This document shows, piece after piece, positions 1 to 8,895 of a stretch of DNA of 64,000 bases. The number at the start of each line of letters is the position of its first letter. Positions within the stretch are counted from its first letter, which is position 1. The DNA lies in contig OZ257137.1 in the NCBI GenBank assembly GCA_965279115.1, forward strand, positions 6,386,001 to 6,450,000, given 5' to 3'. Below the pieces are notes generated by a model. It had not been told where the DNA came from. It ran no database searches and was given only the letters and a program-made list of their open reading frames with translations. Made by a program: the position numbers and the translations under genes. This DNA comes from JAEUOS01 sp965279115. GTDB taxonomy: Bacteria; Pseudomonadota; Gammaproteobacteria; Burkholderiales; JAEUOS01.

Positions 1-218
1 CGAAAGCTCTCGGGATCGGCCATCATGGCTTGCTTGGGTGTCAGCGGCAGGCGCTCCAGGTCGGCCACGCTGCGGATGGATGCGACGTCAATCCCCGCTT
101 CCTGCCATACCCGACGGTAGTAGGGATGCCCGCGTGCGCACAACGACAGCATCCCGCGCAGGCGCTCGCCTTGCAACGCTTCGATCGCCTCGATCGGCTG
201 GCGCAGCAGGTCGGTCAT
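1..218 (-). CDS. Phenylacetate-CoA ligase-like AMP-binding protein (N-terminal fragment)
   Basis: Only the first 72 codons are present; the gene runs off the left edge. It starts with an ATG at 218 that overlaps the stop of the upstream MaoC-fold gene (ATGA), so the two are translationally coupled. The visible N-terminus (IEALQGERL, then HPYYRRVWQEAGID, then DLERLPLTPKQ) follows the opening of the PaaK family, where an arriving aryl or acyl acid is turned into a CoA thioester through an acyl-adenylate. The ATP-binding and catalytic parts lie outside the window, so the substrate cannot be judged. The family call rests on this N-terminal pattern only. Confidence 0.7.
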   Translation of the reverse strand, partial: MTDLLRQPIEAIEALQGERLRGMLSLCARGHPYYRRVWQEAGIDVASIRSVADLERLPLTPKQAMMADPESF

Positions 219-676
219 TGCGCGGCCGGGCGGCGCTTGATGAGCGTGATCTTGTCGTTCTGGAAAACCAGTTCGTCGCGCTGGTTGTAGACATGGTCAC
301 GGAAGGTGACAATGCCGCGCCCTTCGGCGGAAGTGAGCTTCTTGTCCACCACCTCGACCTCGGTGCGGATGGTGTCGCCGGGCCGCACCGGCGCCAGGAA
401 CCGCGCGCGTTCGATCGCCAGCAGGCCAAGCACCGATCGTGCGAACAGGTGCCCCGTCATCGCGGTAGTGAACGACATGATGAGGTGGCTGGGGCAGATG
501 CGCCCGCCGTATGGAGTGGCCCTGGCGTAGTCCTCGTCGAGAAACAGCGGTACTTCGTAGCCGACCAGCTTGCAAAAAGCCAGGTGGTCCTCCAGCGTGA
601 TCAGGCGCGAAAGGGTCGGGTAGCGCGTTCCGACCTCGAAGTCTTCCCAGTAATGGGTATACAGGCCTTCTTTCAC
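215..676 (-). CDS. MaoC-like hot-dog fold protein
   Basis: 153 residues from a GTG start at 676, chosen because GGAG lies 7 bases upstream and because the open frame further upstream has no recognisable homology. The sequence has the MaoC layout: an N-terminal strand, the segment EDHLAFCKLVG, then DEDYA and GGRICPSHLI, then the RPGDTIRTEVEV strand typical of acyl-CoA hydratases and acyl-CoA binding proteins. In active hydratases the stretch after the central helix reads roughly GDxNPxH. Here it is GYEVPLF, so both the catalytic Asp and His appear to be replaced. It overlaps the following CoA-ligase-like gene by 4 bases, suggesting a shared acyl-CoA pathway. A role as an altered thioesterase or binding protein is possible. 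Confidence 0.75.
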   Translation of the reverse strand: MKEGLYTHYWEDFEVGTRYPTLSRLITLEDHLAFCKLVGYEVPLFLDEDYARATPYGGRICPSHLIMSFTTAMTGHLFARSVLGLLAIERARFLAPVRPGDTIRTEVEVVDKKLTSAEGRGIVTFRDHVYNQRDELVFQNDKITLIKRRPAAQ

Positions 677-891
677 GCTGCCACTCCATCGCGGCACGCG
701 GTTTCGGCGGGCGCGGCAGCGCCGGTCGCGGACATCCCCGTCCCGGGGACAACACTTGCTTGAAACATTGGGCACGCCGAAATTGACTTCACCTGCAAAA
801 TCATACATGCTGCCTTGCACAAGGGCAAACGTCCGCGCCGGACAATGCCTTCGCCCCACCCCGTTTTTTCGACTCCTGAGAAGCCTTCGCC

Positions 892-1902
892 ATGCCCAGA
901 CAGAAAGCCTCCGCCCATCGCGGCCGCCAATCCCGCCTTTGCCGTTCCGCAATGAACGCGCTGCTGATGCTGGGCGCCCTGCTGCCCTGCGCCGCGATCG
1001 CGCAGAAATACCCGGACCGCCCGGTACGCGTGGTCAACACTTTCCCCGCAGGCGGCTCCGGCGACGCGGTGCTGCGCATCGTCCTGGACAAGGTGAGCGC
1101 GGCGCTTGGCCAGCCGTTCGTGGTCGACACCCGCACCGGTGCCGCCGGCGCGATCGGCACCAGCAACATCGCCACCTCGCCGCCGGACGGCTATTCGCTG
1201 CTGCTCGGTACGGCGAGCACTTTCGGCACCAACTCGGCAACGCAGAAGAACCTGCCGTACGACCCGGTACGCGATTTCACGCCCGTCATCATGATGGCCA
1301 CCACGCCCTTCCTGCTGTTGACCCACCCTTCGGTGCCGGCCAACAACCTGCAGGAATTCCTGGCCTACGCGAAGGCCAATCCCGGCAAGCTCAACTACGG
1401 CTCCTTCGGCCTGGGGAGCTCCAACCAGCTGACTTACGAGCTGCTGCGCCAGGCCACCGGGCTGGACATGGTGCATGTGCCGTACAAGGGTGGCGCGCCC
1501 CTGATCACCGCCCTGATGGCGGGTGAGGTCCAGTCCTCGATGGACGTGTACGCGACGGCCATCCAGAACGTGCGCGCCGGGCGCTTCAAGCTGTTGGCGG
1601 TAGCCTCGGCGAAGCGCTTTTCCCTGCTGCCGGATACGCCGACCCTGGTCGAACAGGGGTATGCGGTGGAAGGCGGAACATTTTTCGCCCTGCTGGGCCC
1701 GGCCAAAACGCCTGCCAACGTGGTGGAGACCTTGAACCGGGAAGTCAACCGGGCACTGCAACTGCCGGACGTCCGTGAACGGCTCGCCGCGCTTGGAACC
1801 GAGCCGGTCGGCGGCTCACCCGAGGTCCTGGCCGGCACGATCACGAAGGAACTGCAAAAGTGGTCGCAACTGGTCAAGGTGCGCAATCTCAAGTTCGATT
1901 GA
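892..1902 (+). CDS. Bug-family tripartite tricarboxylate transporter receptor
   Basis: 336 residues with an N-terminal export signal (basic RQSRLCRS followed by a hydrophobic stretch ending in AIAQ), so periplasmic. The mature part has the Bug/TctC signature: YPDRPVRVVNTFPAGGSGD near the start, then LGQPFVVDTRTGAAG, then the VPYKGGAP segment. These receptors bind carboxylates or other small organic molecules for TTT transporters. No TctA/TctB membrane partner is encoded nearby, which is usual for the large orphan Bug sets of Burkholderiales. An internal ATG at 952 is an alternative start and still leaves a signal peptide. It is transcribed divergently from the MaoC/CoA-ligase pair across a 215-base gap. 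Confidence 0.9.
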   Translation: MPRQKASAHRGRQSRLCRSAMNALLMLGALLPCAAIAQKYPDRPVRVVNTFPAGGSGDAVLRIVLDKVSAALGQPFVVDTRTGAAGAIGTSNIATSPPDGYSLLLGTASTFGTNSATQKNLPYDPVRDFTPVIMMATTPFLLLTHPSVPANNLQEFLAYAKANPGKLNYGSFGLGSSNQLTYELLRQATGLDMVHVPYKGGAPLITALMAGEVQSSMDVYATAIQNVRAGRFKLLAVASAKRFSLLPDTPTLVEQGYAVEGGTFFALLGPAKTPANVVETLNREVNRALQLPDVRERLAALGTEPVGGSPEVLAGTITKELQKWSQLVKVRNLKFD

Positions 1903-1929
1903 AGCGCAAGGCCTGCCGGCGTTGCGGTC

Positions 1930-2634
1930 TTAACGAGCGATAAACGCCGCCATCAGCCTTGCGATCGCCACGCCCTCATGCGCGTGGCGGATACTTTCGA
2001 TGCCGCTGGCGAACTTCTGCTCCCCCAGCTTTTCGCGCCGCATGTTGATCAGGTTGCCAAGGAAGGTCACATCCATCTCCGGATGCGGCTGAAGGCTCAG
2101 CACATGATCGTCGAAAGCGAACGCGGCCACCGGGCAGGTCTCGTTGCTGGCCAGGAGGCGCGCCCCCGGCGGCAGCTCCAGCACCTGATCCTGGTGCGTG
2201 GCGAGCAAATGGAAGGTGTCACTGCCATGCGGCACCGGAAAATCCGGGTCATGCCACTCATAGCGCATGCGCCCCATGTTCCAGCCCTGCGGCGCGCGTC
2301 CCACAGGTGCGCCCAGACAGACGCCCAGCACTTGGTGGCCGAAGCAGATCCCCAGCAGCTTCTTGCGTTGCGCCAGAAGTCCATCGACCTTGTCGCGCAG
2401 TTCGACCACCCAAGGCTCAGCCGAAAAGGCGTCCGCGCGGCTGCCGGTCAGCACCACCGCATCGTAGGCATCGAAAGATTCGGGGTACTCGCCGTTGACG
2501 GTGTTGAAGACGTCAAAAGTCCATCCCTCCACGCCGGCGCTGCGGAACAGATTGATGAACAGGTCCGCGATGCGGCTGATGTGTGGCGCCGTGCGATTGT
2601 CGACGGTGTCGTTTTCCAGAATGCAGACGTGCAT
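1930..2634 (-). CDS. Class I glutamine amidotransferase (GMP-synthase-like)
   Basis: 234 residues, a stand-alone GATase-1 domain. The nucleophile motif GICFGHQ places Cys97 in the elbow, and the QPHPEMD motif supplies His184 and Glu186, so the triad is intact. Such proteins release ammonia from glutamine or hydrolyse gamma-glutamyl amides; many sit in purine or polyamine (PuuD-like) catabolism, but no synthase domain or partner is visible to fix the role. The start codon lies only 3 bases after the stop of the upstream antitoxin-like gene, so the two are probably cotranscribed. Confidence 0.85.
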   Translation of the reverse strand: MHVCILENDTVDNRTAPHISRIADLFINLFRSAGVEGWTFDVFNTVNGEYPESFDAYDAVVLTGSRADAFSAEPWVVELRDKVDGLLAQRKKLLGICFGHQVLGVCLGAPVGRAPQGWNMGRMRYEWHDPDFPVPHGSDTFHLLATHQDQVLELPPGARLLASNETCPVAAFAFDDHVLSLQPHPEMDVTFLGNLINMRREKLGEQKFASGIESIRHAHEGVAIARLMAAFIAR

Positions 2635-2637
2635 GGT

Positions 2638-2901
2638 TCAAACTTTGCGCGCCGCGAACAGGGACTCGATTCCTTGTCCACCTAGCCGATCGAAGTCGTC
2701 TGGTAAATCCATTTCCCCCGTCATGAAACCCAGCCGGTTACCTGTACTCGTTTGCGCATCTGCCAGCGCCACCACTTTGACCATCGGCTTTCCAGCTATG
2801 GCGATGACGAAACACTCCCCTCGCGCGGCTCGCTCGACAAGCCCGGAGAGATGCAACTTGGCCTCGTGGATGTCTACGGTGATCATGACATTGGAAAACA
2901 T
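2638..2901 (-). CDS. Phd/YefM-type antitoxin, no partner toxin
   Basis: 87 residues from the ATG at 2901, which is preceded by GTGGGAT as a modest ribosome site; an inner ATG at 2886 gives 82 residues. The N-terminal half (VDIHEAKLHLSGLVERAARGE, then AGKPMVKVVAL) matches the DNA-binding half of Phd/YefM antitoxins, in particular the VapB-like group whose first residues read MxTVDIHEAK. The C-terminal half ends in DLPDDFDRLG, the kind of acidic tail that binds a PIN toxin. No toxin follows: the next gene is an amidotransferase 3 bases downstream. The gene begins right after the terminator hairpin of tRNA-Ser, leaving little room for its own promoter. Confidence 0.75.
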   Translation of the reverse strand: MFSNVMITVDIHEAKLHLSGLVERAARGECFVIAIAGKPMVKVVALADAQTSTGNRLGFMTGEMDLPDDFDRLGGQGIESLFAARKV

Positions 2902-2908
2902 CAATCCC

Positions 2909-2949
2909 ACAAACAAAACCGCCCGATTCTCGCTAAGAATCAGGCGGTT
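2909..2949 (-). terminator. Rho-independent terminator after tRNA-Ser(CGA)
   Basis: On the minus strand a 14-base arm (2936-2949) pairs with 2917-2930 with a single mismatch around a 5-base loop, and is followed by TTTTGTTTG. It lies 12 bases past the tRNA CCA end and just before the antitoxin start. Confidence 0.75.
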
Positions 2950-2959
2950 GTGAAATTGT

Positions 2960-3051
<92 letters not shown>

Positions 3052-3083
3052 GAACCGCAAATTCTACCAGAACCCGCTTCGAT

Positions 3084-4364
3084 TCACGCGGCGGAAATGC
3101 GCTCAGCGCCGCCCATGTAGCTGCGCAGCGCGGCCGGAATGGTGACACTCCCGTCGGCGTTCTGGAAGTTTTCCAGAATCGCCACCAGCGTGCGGCCAAC
3201 CGCAAGACCCGAGCCGTTCAGGGTGTGCACGGTTTGCGGCTTGCCTTTCTCGTCACGATAACGCGCCTGCATGCGGCGCGCCTGGAAGCCCTCGAAATTG
3301 CTGCACGACGAGATCTCGCGATAGGTGTCCTGCGCCGGCAACCAGACTTCGAGGTCGTAGGTCTTGGCGGCGGAGAAGCCCATGTCGCCGCTGCACAGCG
3401 CCATCACCCGGTACGGCAGGTCGAGCCGCTTGAGGATGGCTTCGGCGTGGCCAGTGAGAGCCTCGAGCGCCTCGTAGGAACGGTCCGGATGCGCGATCTG
3501 CACCAGTTCCACCTTGTCGAACTGGTGCTGGCGGATCATGCCGCGGGTGTCGCGGCCGTAGGAGCCGGCTTCGGAGCGGAAGCACGGCGTGTGGCACACG
3601 AACTTGAGCGGCAGCTTGTCCAGCGCGACGATCTCGTCACGCACGATGTTGGTGACCGGCACCTCGGCGGTGGGGATCAGATACATCGGGCTGTCGTTGT
3701 GCATGACCTTGAAGAGGTCCTGCTCGAACTTGGGCAATTGCCCGGTGCCCTTCATCGAGTCCGCGTTGACAATGTACGGCGCGTATACCTCGGTATAGCC
3801 ATGCTCGGTGGTATGGATGTCGAGCATGAACTGCGCCAGCGCGCGATGCAGGCGCGCCACCTGCCCCTTCATGAGGGTGAAGCGCGCACCGCTGATCTTG
3901 ACAGCGGTGTCAAAATCGAGCCCGCCCAAGCTGGTGCCAACGTCCACATGGTCGCGGGCGGTGAAATCAAAACTGCGCGGCGTGCCCACCCGGCGCACTT
4001 CCACGTTGCCGGTTTCATCCTTGCCGACCGGCACGCTCTCATGCGGCGTATTCGGCACGGACAGCAGCATCGCGTTCATGCGGCCCTGCACTTCGGTCAG
4101 CAACGCCTCGTTGCGCGAGAGTTCTTCGGGAATGGCGTTGGCTTCGGCCATCAGGCCGCTGGCGTCCTCGCCTTTGCCGCGCGCCTGGCCGATAGCCTTG
4201 GAAAGCTGGTTGCGGCGCGCCTGCAACTCTTCGGTACGGGTCTGCACCGACTTGCGCTCTGCCTCCAGCGTCTGGAAGGCCGCGCTATCGAAGGCGAAGC
4301 CGCGGGCTGCGAGCCGCGCGGTCACGGCGTTGAGGTCTTTGCGGAGGGACTGGATGTCTAGCAT
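3084..4364 (-). CDS. serS: Seryl-tRNA synthetase
   Basis: 426 residues, normal length for bacterial SerRS, starting MLDIQSLRKDL. The first ~110 residues form the antiparallel coiled-coil arm that grips the long variable arm of tRNA-Ser. The class II core follows, with motif 2 around FRSEAGSYGRDTRG and motif 3 around GSGLAVGRT. The enzyme charges serine onto tRNA-Ser in the cytosol. A longer open frame exists upstream of 4364 but lacks homology. It is immediately followed on the same strand by tRNA-Ser(CGA), its own substrate, and it lies downstream of ftsK-lolA-rarA in the usual betaproteobacterial order. Confidence 0.97.
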   Translation of the reverse strand: MLDIQSLRKDLNAVTARLAARGFAFDSAAFQTLEAERKSVQTRTEELQARRNQLSKAIGQARGKGEDASGLMAEANAIPEELSRNEALLTEVQGRMNAMLLSVPNTPHESVPVGKDETGNVEVRRVGTPRSFDFTARDHVDVGTSLGGLDFDTAVKISGARFTLMKGQVARLHRALAQFMLDIHTTEHGYTEVYAPYIVNADSMKGTGQLPKFEQDLFKVMHNDSPMYLIPTAEVPVTNIVRDEIVALDKLPLKFVCHTPCFRSEAGSYGRDTRGMIRQHQFDKVELVQIAHPDRSYEALEALTGHAEAILKRLDLPYRVMALCSGDMGFSAAKTYDLEVWLPAQDTYREISSCSNFEGFQARRMQARYRDEKGKPQTVHTLNGSGLAVGRTLVAILENFQNADGSVTIPAALRSYMGGAERISAA

Positions 4365-4458
4365 GGTGTCGGATCTATCCCCGATCGGACGGGGCTGCCT
4401 GTAGGGTGGGGCGAATGCTTTCCTTATGGAGCAGAAGGAGCGCCGATAAAGCCCGATT

Positions 4459-5808
4459 TTAGCTTTTATCGCCGCGCTTCCTGGCGCTATCAAGGTCGAG
4501 TGAGCGCAGGTATTCGAGCTTTTCGCGAATCTTGATTTCCATGCCGCGCGCCACCGGCTGATACCAGTTCACCTTGGGGAAGTCGGCCGGGAAATAGTCT
4601 TCGCCGGCGGCGTACCCGCCCTCCTCGTCGTGGGCATAGCGGTATTCGCGGCCGAAGCCCATGTCCTTCATCATGCGGGTCGGAGCGTTGCGCAAGTGCA
4701 CCGGCACCGGCCGGGTCTGGTCCTGCGCCACGAAGGCGCGCACCGCGTTGTAGGCCTCGTAGACGGCGTTGGACTTGGGCGCCACCGCAAGGTAGACAAC
4801 GGCTTCGGCAAGTGCCAGTTCGCCCTCGGGCGAGCCGAGGCGCTCGTAGGTTTCCGCCGCGTCCAGTGTGAGGCGCAACGCGCGCGGATCGGCCAGCCCG
4901 ATGTCCTCGCTGGCCATGCGCACCAGGCGGCGCGCCAGGTAACGCGGGTCGGCGCCGCCGTCGAGCATGCGCACAAACCAGTACAGCGACGCGTCCGGAT
5001 TGGAGCCGCGCACCGACTTGTGCAGCGCGCTGATCTGGTCGTAGAACTGGTCGCCGCCCTTGTCGAAGCGCCGCAGGTTTTGCGACAGCGATGTGGCGAT
5101 GAACTCGCCGCTGATCACCGAAACCCCCTGCGCGCGCGCCGCGGTGGTGACGATCTCGAAGGCGTTGAGGATGCGCCGGGCGTCGCCATCGGCCCAGCCG
5201 ATCAGCCGCGCGATGGCATCTTCATCCAGGGTCACCCCGCCGGCGTGCGCGGCGGCCCGTGCCAGCAGGGCGCGCATGTCCCCGGGCTCAAGCGGCTTGA
5301 GCACATACACCGTGGCGCGCGAGAGCAGCGCACCGTTCACCTCGAACGAGGGGTTTTCGGTCGTCGCGCCGATGAAGGTGAACAGGCCGCTTTCCACATA
5401 GGGCAGGAAAGCGTCCTGCTGGCTCTTGTTGAAGCGATGCACCTCGTCGACGAACAGGATGGTCGCACGCCCGCGCGCGCGCGCTTCCTCGGCGGTTTTC
5501 ACCGCCTCGCGGATTTCCTTGACGCCACCCAGCACGGCGGAGATGGCATGGAAATCCGCGTTGAAGCCGCGCGCCATCAGGCGTGCCAGCGTGGTCTTGC
5601 CCACACCGGGCGGCCCCCAGAGAATCATCGAGTGCGCCTTGCCGGACGCGAACGCCACGCGCAGCGGCATGCCCGGCCCCAGCAAGTGGGACTGGCCGAT
5701 CACCTCATCGAGCTCGTGCGGGCGCAATACCTCCGCCAGCGGCGCATCGCCCGGCGGCCGCGGCATGCCGGCCGGTTCATCCTTGTCGAAAAGTGAGGTG
5801 GTGGTCAA
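4459..5808 (-). CDS. rarA: Replication-associated recombination protein A (AAA+ ATPase)
   Basis: 449 residues if it starts at the TTG at 5808 (LTTTSLFDKDEP), which reproduces the usual SLFD... opening of RarA/MgsA; an ATG at 5766 would give 435. The AAA+ domain carries Walker A GPPGVGKT, Walker B LFVDEVHRF and the sensor segment GATTENPSFE. The C-terminal half is the MgsA-type oligomerisation and clamp-loader-like region ending in VNWYQP. RarA acts at stalled replication forks with RecA and SSB. It follows lolA by 41 bases on the same strand. The start codon is the uncertain part. Confidence 0.93.
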   Translation of the reverse strand: MTTTSLFDKDEPAGMPRPPGDAPLAEVLRPHELDEVIGQSHLLGPGMPLRVAFASGKAHSMILWGPPGVGKTTLARLMARGFNADFHAISAVLGGVKEIREAVKTAEEARARGRATILFVDEVHRFNKSQQDAFLPYVESGLFTFIGATTENPSFEVNGALLSRATVYVLKPLEPGDMRALLARAAAHAGGVTLDEDAIARLIGWADGDARRILNAFEIVTTAARAQGVSVISGEFIATSLSQNLRRFDKGGDQFYDQISALHKSVRGSNPDASLYWFVRMLDGGADPRYLARRLVRMASEDIGLADPRALRLTLDAAETYERLGSPEGELALAEAVVYLAVAPKSNAVYEAYNAVRAFVAQDQTRPVPVHLRNAPTRMMKDMGFGREYRYAHDEEGGYAAGEDYFPADFPKVNWYQPVARGMEIKIREKLEYLRSLDLDSARKRGDKS

Positions 5809-5849
5809 GGTGTCGCGGCGCGCCACGCACGCCAGTGTGCGGCAGCGGG

Positions 5850-6488
5850 TTACTTGCCGTCGGCGCCGAACACGTCGGCGCCCTTGGGCGGGGTGAAACG
5901 GAAGGCGTCCGCCGCCAGAACGGGATTGCGCTCCATCTTGCCGAACTGCAGCACCGAAGTCTGGCCGAAGCTGTCCTTGAGTTCCATCGCGGCCAGCACG
6001 GCGTTGCCATTCTCGACCCGCATGCCGATGCGCACCAGTTCGAACGTGGTGTCCTTGGACTTGGGCACCGCGATCAGCCATTCCAGGCCGTCCTTGACGC
6101 CACCGTCCTTGAGGTCGAAGTTCTTTTCAAGGTCGTCGTTGCCGGAAAGGATCGCCGCCGGGCTCTGGCCGAGGGCACCGTCGAGTTTCCTCACCGTCAC
6201 CTGGTTCAGGTCGCGGTCATGGATCCACAATTTCTCGCCGTCGCCGACGATGGATTGCTCGTAGGGCTTCTCGTACACCCAGCGAAACTTGCCCGGGCGC
6301 TGGAACATGAAAGAACCCGACACCGGGTTGGAGGTCTTGCCGGATTTGTTGACCACCACCTGGGTGAAGGTGGTCTTGCCGGAACGGGTGGCGCGGACGA
6401 ATTCGCGCAGCGCGTCGAGGGCCGCCGCTTCCACAAAAAGCGGTGACAACGCCCCCAGTACCACCAGGTAACGGACAAGGTTCTTCAT
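5850..6488 (-). CDS. lolA: Outer-membrane lipoprotein carrier protein
   Basis: 212 residues with a cleavable signal peptide (hydrophobic LVVLGALSPLFVEAAA), so periplasmic. The mature part shows the LolA pattern: LREFVRATRSGKTTFTQ, then GSFMFQRPGKFRWVY, then GDGEKLWIHDRDLNQVTV, and a C-terminal hydrophobic strand. LolA carries lipoproteins released by LolCDE across the periplasm to LolB. The ATG overlaps the ftsK stop (ATGA), so translation is coupled to ftsK, a gene pair widely conserved in beta- and gammaproteobacteria. Confidence 0.95.
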   Translation of the reverse strand: MKNLVRYLVVLGALSPLFVEAAALDALREFVRATRSGKTTFTQVVVNKSGKTSNPVSGSFMFQRPGKFRWVYEKPYEQSIVGDGEKLWIHDRDLNQVTVRKLDGALGQSPAAILSGNDDLEKNFDLKDGGVKDGLEWLIAVPKSKDTTFELVRIGMRVENGNAVLAAMELKDSFGQTSVLQFGKMERNPVLAADAFRFTPPKGADVFGADGK

Positions 6489-8788
6489 TCGACCCGCGCC
6501 GGCGCAAGGATGTCGCGGTTGCCGTTGGACTGCATGGGTGATACCAGGCCGGCCTTTTCCATCGCTTCGAGCAGCCGGGCGGCACGGTTGTAGCCGATGC
6601 GCAGGTGCCGCTGCACCAGTGAAATGGAGGCGCGCTTGTTGCGCAGGACGATCTCCACCGCCTGGTCATACAGGGCGTCGGCCTCCGCATCCGCCGCCTC
6701 GCCACCTTCGCCCCCCTCCTCGCCTTCAAGCACGCCACCTTCGAGAATGCCCTCGATGTAGTTGGAAGGCCCGAGCTTCTTGAGGTAGCTCACCACATGG
6801 TGCACCTCGTCGTCGGCGACGTAGGCGCCGTGCACCCGCTGCGGCAGGCCGGTGCCAGGCGGCAGGTAGAGCATGTCGCCCTGGCCGAGCAGGGACTCCG
6901 CCCCCATCTGGTCGAGGATGGTGCGGGAATCAATCTTGGAAGACACCTGGAAGGCCATGCGCGTCGGGATGTTGGCCTTGATCAGGCCGGTAATCACATC
7001 AACGCTCGGACGCTGGGTTGCGAGGACAAGATGAATGCCCGATGCGCGCGCTTTTTGCGCCAGGCGGGCGATGAGTTCCTCGATTTTCTTGCCGGCCACC
7101 ATCATCAGGTCGGCCAGTTCGTCGATCACCACCACGATGAAAGGCAGATGCTCGAGCGGTTCGGGCGACTCCGGTGTCAGGGTGAACGGATTGGTCAGCG
7201 GCTTCCCCGCGGCTTTGGCATCGGCCACCTTGACATTGAATCCGGCAAGGTTGCGCACGCCGAGCGAACTCATCAGCTTGTAGCGCCGCTCCATCTCGGC
7301 CACGCACCAGTTGAGCGCGTTGGCCGCCTGCTTCATGTCGGTGACCACCGGCGCCAGCAGGTGCGGAATGTCGCCATAGACGCTCATTTCCAGCATCTTC
7401 GGGTCGATCAGGATCAGGCGCACATCCTTGGCTTCGGCCTTGTAGAGCAGCGACAGCAGCATCGCATTGATCCCCACCGACTTGCCCGATCCGGTGGTGC
7501 CGGCCACCAGCAGGTGCGGCATGCGCTGCAGGTCGGCCACCACCGGCTTGCCGGCGATGTCCTTGCCCAGCGCGATGGTCAGCATCGAGGCATTGTCGTT
7601 GTAGACCTGCGAGCCGAGAATCTCCGACAGGCGCACGATCTGCCGCTTCGGGTTGGGCAATTCAAGCCCCATCAGGCTCTTGCCGGGAATGGTTTCGACC
7701 ACCCGTATCGACACCATTGACAAGGCCCGCGCCAGGTCCTTGGCCAGGCCCACGATCTGGCTGCCCTTCACGCCGGTGGCAGGCTCGATCTCGTAGCGCG
7801 TGATGACCGGCCCCGGGTAAGCGGCCTTCACTTCGGCCTGCACGCCGAAATCCTTCAGTTTCTTTTCGATCAGGCGCGAGGTGAATTCAACCGTCTCGGC
7901 GCTGACGGTTTCCTGCTGCGCGGCGGGCGCGTCAAGCAGGTGCAGGGGCGGCAGGCCGGTATCGGGCATGTCCGAGAACAGCGGCACCTGCTTTTCCTTC
8001 TCGACCCGCGGCGACTGCGGCACGGCCACCACCTGCGGCTCGATGCGAATCTCGGGACGGGCCTCGAAAAGCTCGCGCCGCTCCTCTTCGACCACCTGCT
8101 CGCGCTCTTCTAGCGCGATCTCGCCGACTTCGCGATCACGCCTTTCCTCACGCTTGCGACGGAAATAAAGCCATGCGTCCTCGATGGCGCCACCCACGCG
8201 CTCGGCCAGGGCGATCCACGACAAGCCCGTCAGCAGGGAAAAACCTATCACCACGCCGATCAGCGCAGCGAGCGTGGCCCCGGTAAAGCCCAGCTGCGCC
8301 TTGAGGGGGCCGCCGAGCGCAATGCCCACCATGCCGCCGGGCGCCAACGGCAATCCCGCCTTGATGGAGTGGAAACGCAAGCCCTCCACCGTCGCGCTGG
8401 CGACAAGCAGCAGCAGGAAACCGCCCAGCAGGGCCAACAGGGAACGGCGATCCAGAACCGTGGCGTCGGCGCCCAGGCCCGAGTCGGCCAGGCGGCGATA
8501 TCCGGCCACCACCAGATAGCCGAACAGCACCACGCTCCACCAGGCGGAAAAGCCGAAAACGTAGAGCAACAGGTCCGCCGAATAGGCCCCGATGCGCCCG
8601 CCGGCATTGCCTACCGTGGCACCGGTGGCCTCATGCGACCAGCCCGGATCCCCCTTGCCGTAGGTGGCCAGGATCATTACCAGATACAGGCCGACGCCGA
8701 CGAATGCGATCCAGCGCGATTCGCGCAGCAATCGCGCGGCGCGCGAAACGCCGGGCGTGTCCGCAGAGGTGGCTCGGTCGGCATTCAT
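6485..8788 (-). CDS. ftsK: DNA translocase FtsK
   Basis: 767 residues from the ATG at 8788 (MNADRATS); nine extra codons upstream are less likely. The first ~200 residues contain about four membrane helices that anchor the protein at the septum. A short charged linker (about 205-290) replaces the very long linker of the E. coli protein. The motor domain has Walker A GTTGSGKS near 430-437 and Walker B VVVIDELADLM. The C-terminal winged helix (gamma domain, IVLRNKRASISLVQRHLRIGY region) recognises KOPS sequences. It pumps DNA toward dif and activates XerCD during division. It heads the ftsK-lolA-rarA-serS series. Confidence 0.97.
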   Translation of the reverse strand: MNADRATSADTPGVSRAARLLRESRWIAFVGVGLYLVMILATYGKGDPGWSHEATGATVGNAGGRIGAYSADLLLYVFGFSAWWSVVLFGYLVVAGYRRLADSGLGADATVLDRRSLLALLGGFLLLLVASATVEGLRFHSIKAGLPLAPGGMVGIALGGPLKAQLGFTGATLAALIGVVIGFSLLTGLSWIALAERVGGAIEDAWLYFRRKREERRDREVGEIALEEREQVVEEERRELFEARPEIRIEPQVVAVPQSPRVEKEKQVPLFSDMPDTGLPPLHLLDAPAAQQETVSAETVEFTSRLIEKKLKDFGVQAEVKAAYPGPVITRYEIEPATGVKGSQIVGLAKDLARALSMVSIRVVETIPGKSLMGLELPNPKRQIVRLSEILGSQVYNDNASMLTIALGKDIAGKPVVADLQRMPHLLVAGTTGSGKSVGINAMLLSLLYKAEAKDVRLILIDPKMLEMSVYGDIPHLLAPVVTDMKQAANALNWCVAEMERRYKLMSSLGVRNLAGFNVKVADAKAAGKPLTNPFTLTPESPEPLEHLPFIVVVIDELADLMMVAGKKIEELIARLAQKARASGIHLVLATQRPSVDVITGLIKANIPTRMAFQVSSKIDSRTILDQMGAESLLGQGDMLYLPPGTGLPQRVHGAYVADDEVHHVVSYLKKLGPSNYIEGILEGGVLEGEEGGEGGEAADAEADALYDQAVEIVLRNKRASISLVQRHLRIGYNRAARLLEAMEKAGLVSPMQSNGNRDILAPARVE

Positions 8789-8895
8789 GGTCGAATTATA
8801 GGGGTGCGACAACACCGTCCGTTAGCCGGCGGCGATGCCAACCGGCCACGCGCTGACCATTCGCCCGGCGCGGCAGTCGGGTCAACGCGGTGGAA

